From: Corynebacterium phoceense
GTDB lineage: Bacteria; Actinomycetota; Actinomycetes; Mycobacteriales; Mycobacteriaceae
Direction of reading: 5' to 3'
Length of the DNA: 35,271 nucleotides
NCBI RefSeq assembly: GCF_900092335.1
Contig: NZ_LT596207.1
Location: 523,517 to 558,787, forward strand
Position 1 is the stretch's first letter. Every line of letters begins with the position of its first letter. The notes below the pieces were generated by a model, which saw only the letters and a program-made list of their open reading frames with translations, was not told the DNA's origin and did no database searches. Below are positions 15,464 to 23,583 of this stretch, in pieces. Position numbers and translations under genes: made by a program.

Positions 15464-15838
15464 TTAGTTCACGCGGCCGGTCTCCTGACGGTACTGGCGG
15501 TAGAAGCGGCGACCAAAGTGCACCAGCGCCACAGCGGCGACGGAGACGATGATGGTCGCAGCGATACCGACGTACAGGGTGATCTGAGCCTGGTTGCCCT
15601 CGGACGAGGAACCGCCCCAGAACATGCCGGAGGACAGACCCCAGATGACGGTACCGACTGCGGGCAGAATGCCCAGGATAAGGCCCATGCCGATCCACGT
15701 AGAAATGCGCAGCAGGGAGGAGTGCGGAGCACCGAAGGAGACGGGATCATAACCCTCGATGTAGCCGTCCTGGATCTTGTAGGAGAAGTCGGGGTAGGTC
15801 TCCTCCAGGTAATCAGCTACTGCATGATTGTCGCTCAT
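15464..15838 (-). CDS. Two-TM membrane protein downstream of sdhB
   Basis: Predicted 124 residues: a soluble N-terminus (DNHAVADYLEETYPDFSYKI) and two membrane segments (about 46-68 and 85-106), ending in a basic RRFYRQYRQETGRVN tail. No enzyme motif is seen. It follows sdhB by about 85 nt on the same strand and has its own weak GAGAAAG site before ATG 15838. In corynebacteria a small membrane protein gene commonly follows sdhCAB, so a link to the succinate dehydrogenase unit is possible but unproven. Confidence 0.7.
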   Translation of the reverse strand: MSDNHAVADYLEETYPDFSYKIQDGYIEGYDPVSFGAPHSSLLRISTWIGMGLILGILPAVGTVIWGLSSGMFWGGSSSEGNQAQITLYVGIAATIIVSVAAVALVHFGRRFYRQYRQETGRVN

Positions 15839-15923
15839 GGCTGACACTTTCTCTCGTTTCTTTTAACTTCAGTAACAGACTATAGCACCCGCGCGAAAGC
15901 TTTTCGCACGGGTACAGCGTCTT

Positions 15924-16673
15924 TTAGTCGTCCTTGCCACGCAGAGCCGCGCGAGCGCGCTCACGGGTGACGGCGCTCACTGCGGTCAGCGGAACGCCGG
16001 CCGGGCAGACATCGGCGCACTCGCCGTAGAGAGAGCAGTGACCGAAGTTGGTCTCCAGGTCATCGACCATGTTGCGGGCGCGACGGCCACGCTCTTCCTT
16101 GCCCAGCGGCATGAGGGAGAGGTGAACCAGCTTGGCGCCGGTAAACAGGTGGGCTGCGCCGTTCGGGCAGGCGGCAACGCAGGCGCCACAGCCGATGCAG
16201 GCCGCGTGGTCGAGGGCGTACTCAGACGTCTCGTGGTTGATGTGGAGGGTATCCGCATCCGGGGCGGTACCGCCCATGATGGAGACGTAGCCGCCCTGCT
16301 CCATGACGTGGTCGAGCGCGGCGCGGTCGACGATCATGTCCTTGATGACCGGGTATGCGGCGGAGCGCATCGGCTCGATCTTCAGGGTGTCGCCGTCCTT
16401 GAATTGGAACAGACGCTGCTGGCAGGTCGGAGTGTTCTGGCCCGGGCCGTGGGGGCGGCCGTTGACCTGCAGACCACAGGTACCGCAAATACCTTCGCGG
16501 CAGTCAGAGGCGAACGCAAACGGCTCCTCGCCGCGCTCGATGTAGCCCTCGTTGACGTGGTCCAGCAGCTCCAGGATGGACATCTGCTCTGCTGCGTCAT
16601 CGACCTGGACATCCTCAAAGTGTCCTTCTTCAGTCGGTCCGGCCTGACGCCAAATCTTCAGGTTAAGTTTCAT
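15924..16673 (-). CDS. sdhB: Succinate dehydrogenase iron-sulfur subunit
   Basis: Predicted 249 residues. SdhB passes electrons from the SdhA flavin to the membrane cytochrome and menaquinone. The N-terminal ferredoxin fold has CREGICGTCG...C for the [2Fe-2S] cluster. The C-terminal part has CIGCGACVAACPNGA and CSLYGECADVCPAGVPL for the [4Fe-4S] and [3Fe-4S] clusters. Its ATG overlaps the sdhA stop (TAATG, 16671-16675), so translation is coupled. It is the third gene of sdhCAB, expressed leftward from the promoter shared with ramB's intergenic region. Confidence 0.97.
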   Translation of the reverse strand: MKLNLKIWRQAGPTEEGHFEDVQVDDAAEQMSILELLDHVNEGYIERGEEPFAFASDCREGICGTCGLQVNGRPHGPGQNTPTCQQRLFQFKDGDTLKIEPMRSAAYPVIKDMIVDRAALDHVMEQGGYVSIMGGTAPDADTLHINHETSEYALDHAACIGCGACVAACPNGAAHLFTGAKLVHLSLMPLGKEERGRRARNMVDDLETNFGHCSLYGECADVCPAGVPLTAVSAVTRERARAALRGKDD

Positions 16674-18688
16674 TACTTGTAGTTCCTTGTCATCAGCGGA
16701 ATCGAATCGAAGTACAGCGGCTCAGCGTGGCGAATGAACTCGCCCTCAGCCGCACCGGGCTCCCATGCGGAGACGAAGCACCAGTTCTCGTCGTCACGCT
16801 CGGCCTCGCCATCCTCGGTGAGGTGGTCGTCGCGGAAGTGGGCGCCACAGGACTCGTCGCGGTCGAGAGCGTCAACGCACATGAGCTCACCCAGGTCGAT
16901 GTAGTCGGCCACGCGCAGGCCGTACTCGAGAACCTGGTTCATGTCGTTGGCAGCACCCGTGATGCGGACGTTGGCCCAGAAGTCAGCGCGCAGGGCGCGG
17001 ATCTTCTCGATGGCAACCTTGAGGTCCTCGATGTTGCGGGACACGCCGCAACCCCAGTAGAGGATCTCACCCAGCTGGCGGTGGTAGTACGCCGGGCCGT
17101 GCGGGTTCTCGCCGCGAATGCCCATGAGGCGGTCGATGCGCGCCTGTGCGCGGTTCAGAGCCTCGACAGCCTCAGCGGAATCCTCAGCCAGCTTAGCCTC
17201 GCCAAGGTGGTCAGCCAGGTAGTTCGGGATGGTGAACGGCAGGGTGAACCAACCATCGACGGAAGCGGACAGCAGGGAGTTGGCGCCCAGGCGGTTCGCG
17301 CCGTGGTAGGTCCAGGAGCACTCACCGGCGGCGAAGAGACCGTCGATGGCGGTCATCTCGTTGAAGTCCGTCCACAGGCCACCCATGGTGAAGTGGCAGG
17401 TCGGTGCGATACGCATCGGCGTCTCGTACGCGGACTCACCGATGGCCTCTTCGTACATCTCGATGAGGTTGGAGTAGCGCTCACGGATGACATCCTTGCC
17501 CAGACGCTCGATGGCGTCACGGAAGTCGAGGTACACCGAGTTGTGCAGCGGTCCAACACCCAGGCCCTTGTTGATCTGCTGAGAGATGGCACGGGACGCA
17601 ACGTCACGCGGGACGAGGTTACCGAAGGCCGGGTAGCGACGCTCGAGGAAGTAGTCGCGCTCCTCTTCCGGAATCTCGTTGGCCGGGCGGTCGTCGCCTT
17701 CCTTCACCGGCGACCAAATGCGACCGTCGTTACGGAGAGACTCAGACATGAGGATCGTCTTGGACTGCCACTCGGAGTTGACCGGCAGGCCCGTCGGGTG
17801 GAACTGGATGAACGCCGGAGATGCGAAGTACGCGCCCTGCTCGTAGGCACGCATGATGGCGCCTGCGTTGGAGTTCTTAGCCAGCGTGGACATGTGGTAG
17901 ACGTTGCCGTAACCACCAGTGCCCAGGATGACGGAGTGACCGGTGAAGGTCTTGAGCTCACCCGTAATCAGGTTGCGGGTGACAATGCCGCCCACGCGCT
18001 TCTTACCACCGTCGTTGTAGGTGATGATGTCCTGCATGTCGTGGTGCGCGAAGAGCTCCACGTTGCCCAGACCGATCTGACGGTAGAGCGCCGAGGTCGT
18101 GGACAGCTGCAGCTGCTGACCCGTTTGGCCACGGGTGTAGTAGGTACGAGAGACCTGAACACCACCGAAGGAACGGGTAGCGAGGGTTCCGCCGTACTCA
18201 CGAGCGAACGGAGCGCCAATAGCGTTCATGTGGTCGATGACGCGCACGGACTCGTAGGCCAGGCGCCAGCAGTCAGACTCGCGGCAACGGTAGTCGCCGC
18301 CCTTGACGGTGTCCTTGGTGTGGCGGTACGCGGAGTCATTGTCGACCTTCTTGTGACGCGAGGAGTTCACGCCACCCTGGGCGGCAATGGAGTGCGCACG
18401 GCGCGGGGAGTCGTGGTAGGTGAAGACCTTCACGTTGTAGCCCAGCTCGCCGAGGGCAGCGGCGGCAGCACCAGCGGACAGGCCGGTACCGACGACGAGG
18501 ATCTCAAACTTGCGGCGGTTGAGCGGGGAGACCAGCTGCATGTGGTCCTTCTGGTGGTCCCACATGTCGCGCATCGGCACGCCGTGCGGCTCGTGAGATT
18601 CCAGAATGGTGCCTGCGGTCACGCCCGGAACGATGGACTGCGGGTGCGTGAACTTCGGGTGCTCGCGCTTCAATTCAGTAGTAGTCAT
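16673..18688 (-). CDS. sdhA: Succinate dehydrogenase flavoprotein subunit
   Basis: Predicted 671 residues. SdhA oxidises succinate to fumarate with covalently bound FAD. The FAD-binding region has LVVGTGLSAGAAAAALGELG-like sequence near 38-57 and the flavin-attachment area HSIAAQGGVNSS. Further on are GTGGYGN, QFHPTG, RFAAGE-type GLFAAGECSW and the C-terminal cap. The length and SRHKKVDNDS insertion match the actinobacterial/epsilon-type B enzymes that work with one di-heme cytochrome. ATG 18688 has AAAGGAGCG upstream; the open frame extends further but lacks a site. It lies 17 nt downstream of sdhC. Confidence 0.97.
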   Translation of the reverse strand: MTTTELKREHPKFTHPQSIVPGVTAGTILESHEPHGVPMRDMWDHQKDHMQLVSPLNRRKFEILVVGTGLSAGAAAAALGELGYNVKVFTYHDSPRRAHSIAAQGGVNSSRHKKVDNDSAYRHTKDTVKGGDYRCRESDCWRLAYESVRVIDHMNAIGAPFAREYGGTLATRSFGGVQVSRTYYTRGQTGQQLQLSTTSALYRQIGLGNVELFAHHDMQDIITYNDGGKKRVGGIVTRNLITGELKTFTGHSVILGTGGYGNVYHMSTLAKNSNAGAIMRAYEQGAYFASPAFIQFHPTGLPVNSEWQSKTILMSESLRNDGRIWSPVKEGDDRPANEIPEEERDYFLERRYPAFGNLVPRDVASRAISQQINKGLGVGPLHNSVYLDFRDAIERLGKDVIRERYSNLIEMYEEAIGESAYETPMRIAPTCHFTMGGLWTDFNEMTAIDGLFAAGECSWTYHGANRLGANSLLSASVDGWFTLPFTIPNYLADHLGEAKLAEDSAEAVEALNRAQARIDRLMGIRGENPHGPAYYHRQLGEILYWGCGVSRNIEDLKVAIEKIRALRADFWANVRITGAANDMNQVLEYGLRVADYIDLGELMCVDALDRDESCGAHFRDDHLTEDGEAERDDENWCFVSAWEPGAAEGEFIRHAEPLYFDSIPLMTRNYK

Positions 18689-18705
18689 GGGTTTACAACG
18701 CTCCT

Positions 18706-19461
18706 TTAAGAGACCCAGCCAAAGGCGACGGACAGCGGCATGATGATGTTGCCCAAGCAGACGACCGCCGGGATGATGTAGGCCAGAACCAGGAAGGTCT
18801 GGCGCCACTTACGGCCGGTGATACCCAGGTCAGACGCAGCAAGGCGGATGCCGTGGGTCAGGTGCAGGAACAGGCAGCACATCGCGATGACATAGACGAT
18901 GGTCACGGGCCAGCGGCTAAACGTTGCCAGCATGTTGGCCTTCACGGCGCCGTGCTCGAAGGCCGCGGATGCGACCGGGGCTGCGCCAATGGTCAGGTCC
19001 AGCAGGTGGAAGATGACGAAAAGCAGCAGGACAACGCCGGTGACGATCATGGTCTTCGTGGCGAAGGAATCCAGGCCACCCATGAGATTCGTGCGCTTGA
19101 ACTTGCCGCGCGACTGCTTGGACCGGGCGGTAAGAGCGAATGCGCCATAGACGTGGCCCACCAGGCAGGCGAGCAGCACAATACGGAACATCCACAGGAA
19201 CGCGCCGTGCGGGAGCAGCGGCTCACCCAGGGAGCGAAGGTACTCGCCGTAGACGTCGAGCGCCGGGGCGCCGTCGTGGTTCGGCAAGTAGAGCTTGAGG
19301 TTGCCGGCCATGTGACCGACAACGAAAAGCGCAAAGATGAGGCCAGTGATGGCCATGGTCAGCTTGAGTACCCAGCTCGGAACGCCCGGCTTGGTACGCA
19401 CAGTTTCATTAGTGATGCGGCCGTGAGCGAGAGCCTCACGGTCAGGATTTCTTACAGTCAT
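18706..19461 (-). CDS. sdhC: Succinate dehydrogenase cytochrome b subunit
   Basis: Predicted 251 residues with five membrane segments. His residues in VVGHMAGN, LVGHVYGA, IFHLLDL and FLHLTHGIR fit the ligands of two hemes, as in single-subunit (type B) cytochrome b anchors; no sdhD is present. Start ATG 19461 follows GGAGG at 5 nt. It is the first gene of sdhCAB, and its 370-nt upstream region, shared with divergent ramB, contains candidate global-regulator sites (19572-19590, 19670-19685). Confidence 0.95.
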   Translation of the reverse strand: MTVRNPDREALAHGRITNETVRTKPGVPSWVLKLTMAITGLIFALFVVGHMAGNLKLYLPNHDGAPALDVYGEYLRSLGEPLLPHGAFLWMFRIVLLACLVGHVYGAFALTARSKQSRGKFKRTNLMGGLDSFATKTMIVTGVVLLLFVIFHLLDLTIGAAPVASAAFEHGAVKANMLATFSRWPVTIVYVIAMCCLFLHLTHGIRLAASDLGITGRKWRQTFLVLAYIIPAVVCLGNIIMPLSVAFGWVS

Positions 19462-19483
19462 GACACCTCCATAGTCGCCCCTT

Positions 19484-19489
19484 AGATTA
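19484..19489 (-). promoter_or_regulatory. Candidate -10 of sdhC
   Basis: TAATCT on the minus strand lies about 22 nt before sdhC ATG, with a ribosome site between. No good -35 is obvious; a TTGACT farther upstream (near 19530) may belong to another start point. Weak evidence. Confidence 0.3.
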
Positions 19490-19571
19490 ACCCGCTTAAC
19501 TGCTGGTTACTATTCGATTTTGAGTCAAGAATGAGCGATCCCGGCGCATGCCCATTTCCGTATTAAATACA

Positions 19572-19590
19572 TTAGGCATGGATCGCCTAA
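19572..19590. promoter_or_regulatory. 19-bp palindrome with DtxR-box geometry
   Basis: TTAGGC-N7-GCCTAA has perfect 6-bp arms within exactly 19 bp. The outer TTAGG/CCTAA match the ends of the DtxR/IdeR consensus, but the inner bases do not. It lies about 110 bp upstream of sdhC. Iron control of SDH is known in corynebacteria, usually through RipA, so a direct iron-regulator site is only a suggestion. Confidence 0.4.
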
Positions 19591-19669
19591 GTCACAGATG
19601 TTAAAACTCGCAACACGCTTGGGGACTTAGATTTACGAAACGGTTGTGTTGCGTATTTACGTGCACTGA

Positions 19670-19685
19670 TGTGACTTTCCTCACC
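19670..19685. promoter_or_regulatory. Candidate GlxR (Crp-type) site
   Basis: TGTGACTTTCCTCACC matches the GlxR/Crp pattern TGTGA-N6-TCACA at 9 of 10 defined positions. It lies between sdhC and ramB, both of which are GlxR targets in C. glutamicum according to published regulon work. Confidence 0.6.
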
Positions 19686-19776
19686 CGATTAGCGAAACGT
19701 GAAAGTCTTCCCCCTTTAGGTATCAAACTTTCGCACGATCCAACCCCGAATGCCCGGCTCGCAAACTTGCTTCACA

Positions 19777-19789
19777 GCAGTTTTGCAAA
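19777..19789. promoter_or_regulatory. Possible RamB autoregulatory site
   Basis: GCAGTTTTGCAAA shares the core TTTGCAAA with the RamB motif (about AAAACTTTGCAAA) and sits 42 bp before the ramB start. RamB is known to repress its own gene. The left half of the motif is poorly conserved. Confidence 0.45.
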
Positions 19790-19817
19790 TTTTGCGGATC
19801 GTTCACGGGGTTCCAGG

Positions 19818-19823
19818 TAACCT
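19818..19823 (+). promoter_or_regulatory. -10 box for ramB
   Basis: TAACCT lies 7 nt before ATG 19831 with no ribosome site, consistent with a leaderless transcript. Confidence 0.5.
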
Positions 19824-19830
19824 AGCTCAC

Positions 19831-21237
19831 ATGTCCAAGACCTACGTCGGCTCCCGCCTCCGCCAGCTCCGCCGCGAACGCGATCTTTCCCAGGCCTCGC
19901 TCGCATCGACGCTCGGCCTGTCCGCCAGCTACGTCAACCAGATCGAGCATGATGTCCGTCCACTCACCGTGCCGGTCCTCATGAAGATCACGGAGGTCTT
20001 CGGCGTCGACGCCACGTTCTTCTCCCGCGACGATGATTCCCGTCTCCTCGCCGAAATCCAGGACGTTATCCAGGACCAGGAGATCTCCCCCTCGCCGGTC
20101 GAGCTTCAGGAACTGTCGGAACTCGTCTATAACCACCCGTCCGTCGCACGCACGCTCGTCGACGTCCACCGCCGTTACCGCACCATACGCGACAAGCTCA
20201 CGCTGGTCACGGACACGCGGCGCAGTGGCCCCGGTGCGCAAACGCTGTCCATGCCACATGACGAGGTCCGCGATTTCTTCTATGCCCGGCAGAACTATCT
20301 CGACGATCTCGACCACCAGGCCGAGCGTCTCGCCCACGACCTGAACATTGCAGAATTCGGAATCCGCGACACCGAGGCGGCCATTGCCACGCGCCTGCGC
20401 GAGAAACACAATATTGAGATCCGCACACAGCCCAACCTCGGCGATACGCTCCACCGCTTCAACCCGGAGACCGGCACGCTCGAGCTCGCCGCGCGGCTGA
20501 GCACCGGACAGCGCGCTTTCCGCATGGCCGCGGAGCTCAGCTACCTCGAGGCCGGCTCGGATATCTCGCAGCTCGTGTCGCACGAGCCCTTCACATCCGA
20601 GGCCTCCGTGAATCTTGCCAAGCGTGGCGTCGCCAGTTACTTCGCGGCCGCCACTCTCCTGCCCTACGGCCTCATGCATTCCCAGGCTGAGACAGCCGGC
20701 TACGACATCGAGTACCTCTGCCAAGTCTTCGGCGTGGGCTATGAAACGGTCGCCTCCCGTCTCTCCACGTTGCAGCGTCCCAATAAGCGAGGAATCCCCT
20801 TTACCTTCGTTCGCGTCGACCGCGCCGGCAATATGTCCAAGCGCCAGTCCGCAACTGGCGTGCACTTCGCCAACTCGGGCGGCACCTGCCCGCTCTGGTG
20901 CGTCTACGAGTCCTTCGCCCAGCCTGAGGTCATCGTCCGCCAGCTCGCTCAGATGCCCGACGGTCGCAACTACCTCTGGGTCGCTCGCGCCGTCCGCCAC
21001 CACCAGGGCCGCTTCAGCGACACCAATAAGCTCTTCGCCATTGGCCTCGGCTGCGAGTCCCGCCATGCAGATCGCACGGTCTACGCCGCGGGGCTGGAGC
21101 TTTCCGATGCCGCCGCAACGCCCATCGGCGCCGGATGTCGCACGTGCCCGCGCACCAATTGCGCCCAGCGCGCCTTCCCCGCCATCAACGAGTCGCTCGA
21201 CATCGACGCGCACTCCTCCACCATCGCCCCGTACTAG
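19831..21237 (+). CDS. ramB: RamB-type regulator of acetate metabolism
   Basis: Predicted 468 residues. Residues 1-60 are an XRE helix-turn-helix ([20 protein letters not shown]...[13 protein letters not shown]). The middle resembles an IrrE/DUF955 metallopeptidase-like domain, and the C-terminus has a cysteine cluster ([29 protein letters not shown]) typical of the short-chain fatty acyl regulator family. In C. glutamicum RamB represses glyoxylate-cycle, acetate-activation and related genes. Its location divergent from sdhCAB and convergent with lpd repeats the C. glutamicum gene order. ATG 19831 follows a -10 by 7 nt. Confidence 0.93.
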   Translation: MSKTYVGSRLRQLRRERDLSQASLASTLGLSASYVNQIEHDVRPLTVPVLMKITEVFGVDATFFSRDDDSRLLAEIQDVIQDQEISPSPVELQELSELVYNHPSVARTLVDVHRRYRTIRDKLTLVTDTRRSGPGAQTLSMPHDEVRDFFYARQNYLDDLDHQAERLAHDLNIAEFGIRDTEAAIATRLREKHNIEIRTQPNLGDTLHRFNPETGTLELAARLSTGQRAFRMAAELSYLEAGSDISQLVSHEPFTSEASVNLAKRGVASYFAAATLLPYGLMHSQAETAGYDIEYLCQVFGVGYETVASRLSTLQRPNKRGIPFTFVRVDRAGNMSKRQSATGVHFANSGGTCPLWCVYESFAQPEVIVRQLAQMPDGRNYLWVARAVRHHQGRFSDTNKLFAIGLGCESRHADRTVYAAGLELSDAAATPIGAGCRTCPRTNCAQRAFPAINESLDIDAHSSTIAPY

Positions 21238-21337
21238 CGCGCTTCCAGGCTCACGCGCCCTCCCACTCCACTCCCCTTGATCGATTCGCCGCACCCCGGA
21301 CGGCATCCCCCCGCGGCGCCAGTCCCCGCGCAGAGAT

Positions 21338-21381
21338 AAGGCCCTTCCGGGTAGTTCAGATAAACTACCCGGAAGGGCCTT
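21338..21381. terminator. Bidirectional terminator between ramB and lpd
   Basis: A 19-bp perfect stem (AAGGCCCTTCCGGGTAGTT arm) with a 6-nt loop is followed by TTG on plus and preceded by AA on minus. It separates two convergent genes. Confidence 0.9.
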
Positions 21382-21399
21382 TTGTTCTGCGTGCGCAGT

Positions 21400-22812
21400 T
21401 TAGAGGTTGATCATGTGGCCGCCGATGCCCTCGGCAGCTTCCTTCATAGCCTCAGACAGCGTCGGGTGGGTGTGGACGTTGCGTCCGATTTCCTCAGCCG
21501 TGAGGTCGAAGCGCTGTGCCAGGGTGAGCTCCGGAAGCAGCTCGGAGACGTTGGCGCCGACCATGTGTCCACCGATGAGCTCGCCGTACTCGCCATCAGC
21601 AATGAGCTTGACGAAGCCTGCGGTCTCGTTGAGACCGGCAGCCTTGCCGTTTGCGGAGAACGGGAAGGTAGCGACCTTGATCTCGCGGTCCGGGAACTTC
21701 TCGCGAGCGGCTTCTTCGGTGTAGCCGAAGGAGGCGACCTGCGGGTTGCAGAAGGTCGCGCGCGGCAGGTTCATGTAATCGCCCAGGACCTGGGTCTCCG
21801 CGCCAGCGATAACCTCGGCGGCGATGACACCCTGCGCCTCAGCCACGTGTGCCAGCTGCAGCTTGGCCGTGACGTCGCCGATAGCGTAGATGTGCTCGAC
21901 GTTCGTGCGCATGTAGTCGTCGATCTCAATGGCACCGCGCTCGGTGAGCTTGACGCCAGTGTTCTCCAAGCCAAAGCCCTCAACGCGCGGGGCAAAACCG
22001 ATGGAGACCATGCAACGCTCAACGGTAAGCGAGTCCGTCTTGGAGCCGTCCTTGGACTCGACCTCGACGGTAACGTCGGAGCCGTTGTCCGTGATGGACG
22101 TGGTCTTGTAGCCGGTGAGCAGCTTAACGCCCAGCTTCTTGTACTGTTTGGCGATCTCCTTGGAGACGTCCTTGTCCTCATTCGGCAGGACGCGGTCCAT
22201 GAATTCGACGATGGTGACGTCCACACCGTAGTTAGCCAAGACGTAGGCGAACTCCATGCCGATCGCGCCGGCACCCACGATAACCATGGACTTCGGAGCC
22301 TCTTCCTTGAGGATCTGCTCCTCGAAGGACACGATGTTGCCGCCGATTTCCACGCCCGGCAGGGAGCGGACGACGGAGCCAGTGGCGATAATGCAGTCGT
22401 CGAACGTGACGGTCTTGCCCTTGTCGTCACCCTCGGTGATCTCGATGGTGTGTGCGTCCTTGAACGAGCCCAGACCGTTAATCTCCTGGATCTTGTTCTT
22501 GCGCATGAGGAAGTGCACGCCCTTGACGATGCCTGCAGAAACCTTGCGGGAGCGCTTGTGCGCCACACCGTAGTCGAAGGACACCTCACCCGAGATACCA
22601 AAGTCCTTGGCCTCAAAGTTGAAGGTGTGGGCAACCTCAGCGTTCTTGAGCAGCGCCTTGGACGGGATGCAGCCCACGTTGAGGCAGACTCCGCCCCAGT
22701 ACTGCTTCTCGATAACGGCAACCTTCTTGCCCAGCTGTGCTGCGCGGATGGCGGCAACGTAGCCACCAGGGCCCGCGCCGAGTACTACAACGTCATAATG
22801 TTCATTAGTCAC
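21400..22812 (-). CDS. lpd: Dihydrolipoamide dehydrogenase
   Basis: Predicted 470 residues. Lpd is the E3 flavoenzyme that reoxidises lipoamide in pyruvate and 2-oxoglutarate dehydrogenase complexes. FAD binding: [21 protein letters not shown]. The redox disulfide is [13 protein letters not shown] (Cys43, Cys48). The NAD site is [13 protein letters not shown], and the C-terminal interface has [15 protein letters not shown] with the catalytic His-Glu. GTG 22812 is chosen because TATCCT lies 7 nt before it and no ribosome site exists. E1/E2 genes are elsewhere, as usual in corynebacteria. Confidence 0.97.
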   Translation of the reverse strand: MTNEHYDVVVLGAGPGGYVAAIRAAQLGKKVAVIEKQYWGGVCLNVGCIPSKALLKNAEVAHTFNFEAKDFGISGEVSFDYGVAHKRSRKVSAGIVKGVHFLMRKNKIQEINGLGSFKDAHTIEITEGDDKGKTVTFDDCIIATGSVVRSLPGVEIGGNIVSFEEQILKEEAPKSMVIVGAGAIGMEFAYVLANYGVDVTIVEFMDRVLPNEDKDVSKEIAKQYKKLGVKLLTGYKTTSITDNGSDVTVEVESKDGSKTDSLTVERCMVSIGFAPRVEGFGLENTGVKLTERGAIEIDDYMRTNVEHIYAIGDVTAKLQLAHVAEAQGVIAAEVIAGAETQVLGDYMNLPRATFCNPQVASFGYTEEAAREKFPDREIKVATFPFSANGKAAGLNETAGFVKLIADGEYGELIGGHMVGANVSELLPELTLAQRFDLTAEEIGRNVHTHPTLSEAMKEAAEGIGGHMINL

Positions 22813-22819
22813 GCACTAC

Positions 22820-22825
22820 AGGATA
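22820..22825 (-). promoter_or_regulatory. -10 box for lpd
   Basis: Minus-strand TATCCT is followed by 7 nt and GTG 22812, indicating a leaderless lpd mRNA. Confidence 0.6.
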
Positions 22826-22910
22826 CTTACCCTCTCCCCCTTTTGTCTTTTCTTCCCCCAAACGCGCCCCCTCCCGCGCCGCGTCCCCGCGCACAGGCAC
22901 CACCAAGAGA

Positions 22911-22958
22911 CAACAAACGCGCGTCGCCACCCCTCGAAACGGGGGCACGCGACGCGCG
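22911..22958 (-). terminator. Strong terminator of the 35-codon gene
   Basis: Minus strand: arms CGCGCGTCGC/GCGACGCGCG extended by an inner CCCC/GGGG helix, then TTTGTTG. It lies about 38 nt after the stop of the small gene at 22996 and supports that gene being a highly expressed, independent unit. Confidence 0.85.
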
Positions 22959-22995
22959 GAAACGGGGATTCAAGCCCCCAGGCGCTGAAACCGAA

Positions 22996-23103
22996 TTAGA
23001 TGAGGCCGAAGTCGAGCAGCGCCATAGAAAGGTTGGAGGAGCCCATGTGGACGAACGGGCCGAGAGCGTTGTTGATAGCCAGAATGATGCTGTCAAAAGA
23101 CAT
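22996..23103 (-). CDS. 35-residue peptide, candidate PorA/PorH-like mycomembrane peptide
   Basis: An ORF of 35 codons starts at ATG 23103, has AAAGGA about 9 nt upstream (minus strand) and is followed by a strong terminator. The peptide begins MSFDSIILAINNALG, has a Ser-rich middle (HMGSSNLSMALL) and ends in DFGLI. It has no signal peptide and no cysteine, with spaced hydrophobic residues that could form an amphipathic helix. Corynebacterial PorA/PorH porins are also 40-60 residues, lack signal peptides and are O-mycolylated on Ser by a mycolyltransferase. Two mycolyltransferase genes begin about 480 bp away, divergently. The porin assignment is inference from size, composition and context; direct similarity to known PorA or PorH is not evident to me. 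Confidence 0.65.
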   Translation of the reverse strand: MSFDSIILAINNALGPFVHMGSSNLSMALLDFGLI

Positions 23104-23583
23104 GATGAAATTTCCTTTGGAAGGTCAGGTGTTCTTCGCCGACATAGAGCGACGCGGCCTCGCGCAACACGGGGTCTCTATCTTTATTTGTCGCTACCGC
23201 CAGCGCGGGCGTTACCTCCTGGCGCGAACGCGCCACGGCGATGTCACCCACAAATGGTCCCTGAAATTATGACACAAACGCCACTTCAGTACCAGGGGTA
23301 ACAATTTTTACCTGTTAAACTCTTGTCACAATCGCGTGGACTGCGGCACCAACCAGGTCGCCGCCAGCCCACACGTCTCCTCGCCCACCAGATCTCGTCG
23401 CTCCACCATCAGGCGCACCACCCCCGTCAAGCCCGGTCGCGCCTGAGATTTCATAAAGGCTTGATAACGATGGACGGATAGACAACGATGTTTCAAGAAG
23501 ATGCACATGGATCTCTACGTGCCCGTCAAGGTCGCCCACCAGCGCCACACGGACGCGCCAGGACATACACAGGAAGCCACCAC
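23104..23583. other. Divergent intergenic region with palindrome and extended -10
   Basis: This 480-bp gap separates the 35-codon gene (-) from the mycolyltransferases (+). GGTAA-N6-TTACC (23297-23312) is a perfect short palindrome. TGTTAAACT (23313-23321) looks like an extended -10 for rightward transcription and would give a 5' UTR of about 255 nt. On the minus strand, frame 23326-23454 (42 codons from ATG 23454) is open and GC3-rich but lacks a ribosome site, so I do not call it. Confidence 0.45.

Noticed and set aside
13491..15467. 658-codon plus-strand open frame over three minus-strand genes
   Set aside because: It spans several real genes on the other strand that have ribosome sites and family motifs; its composition (Val/Arg/Gly/Asp repeats) is a typical shadow.
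16727..18709. 660-codon plus-strand frame across sdhA
   Set aside because: Antisense shadow of sdhA; no ribosome site and no recognisable domain.
19822..21306. 494-codon minus-strand frame across ramB
   Set aside because: Antisense shadow of ramB.
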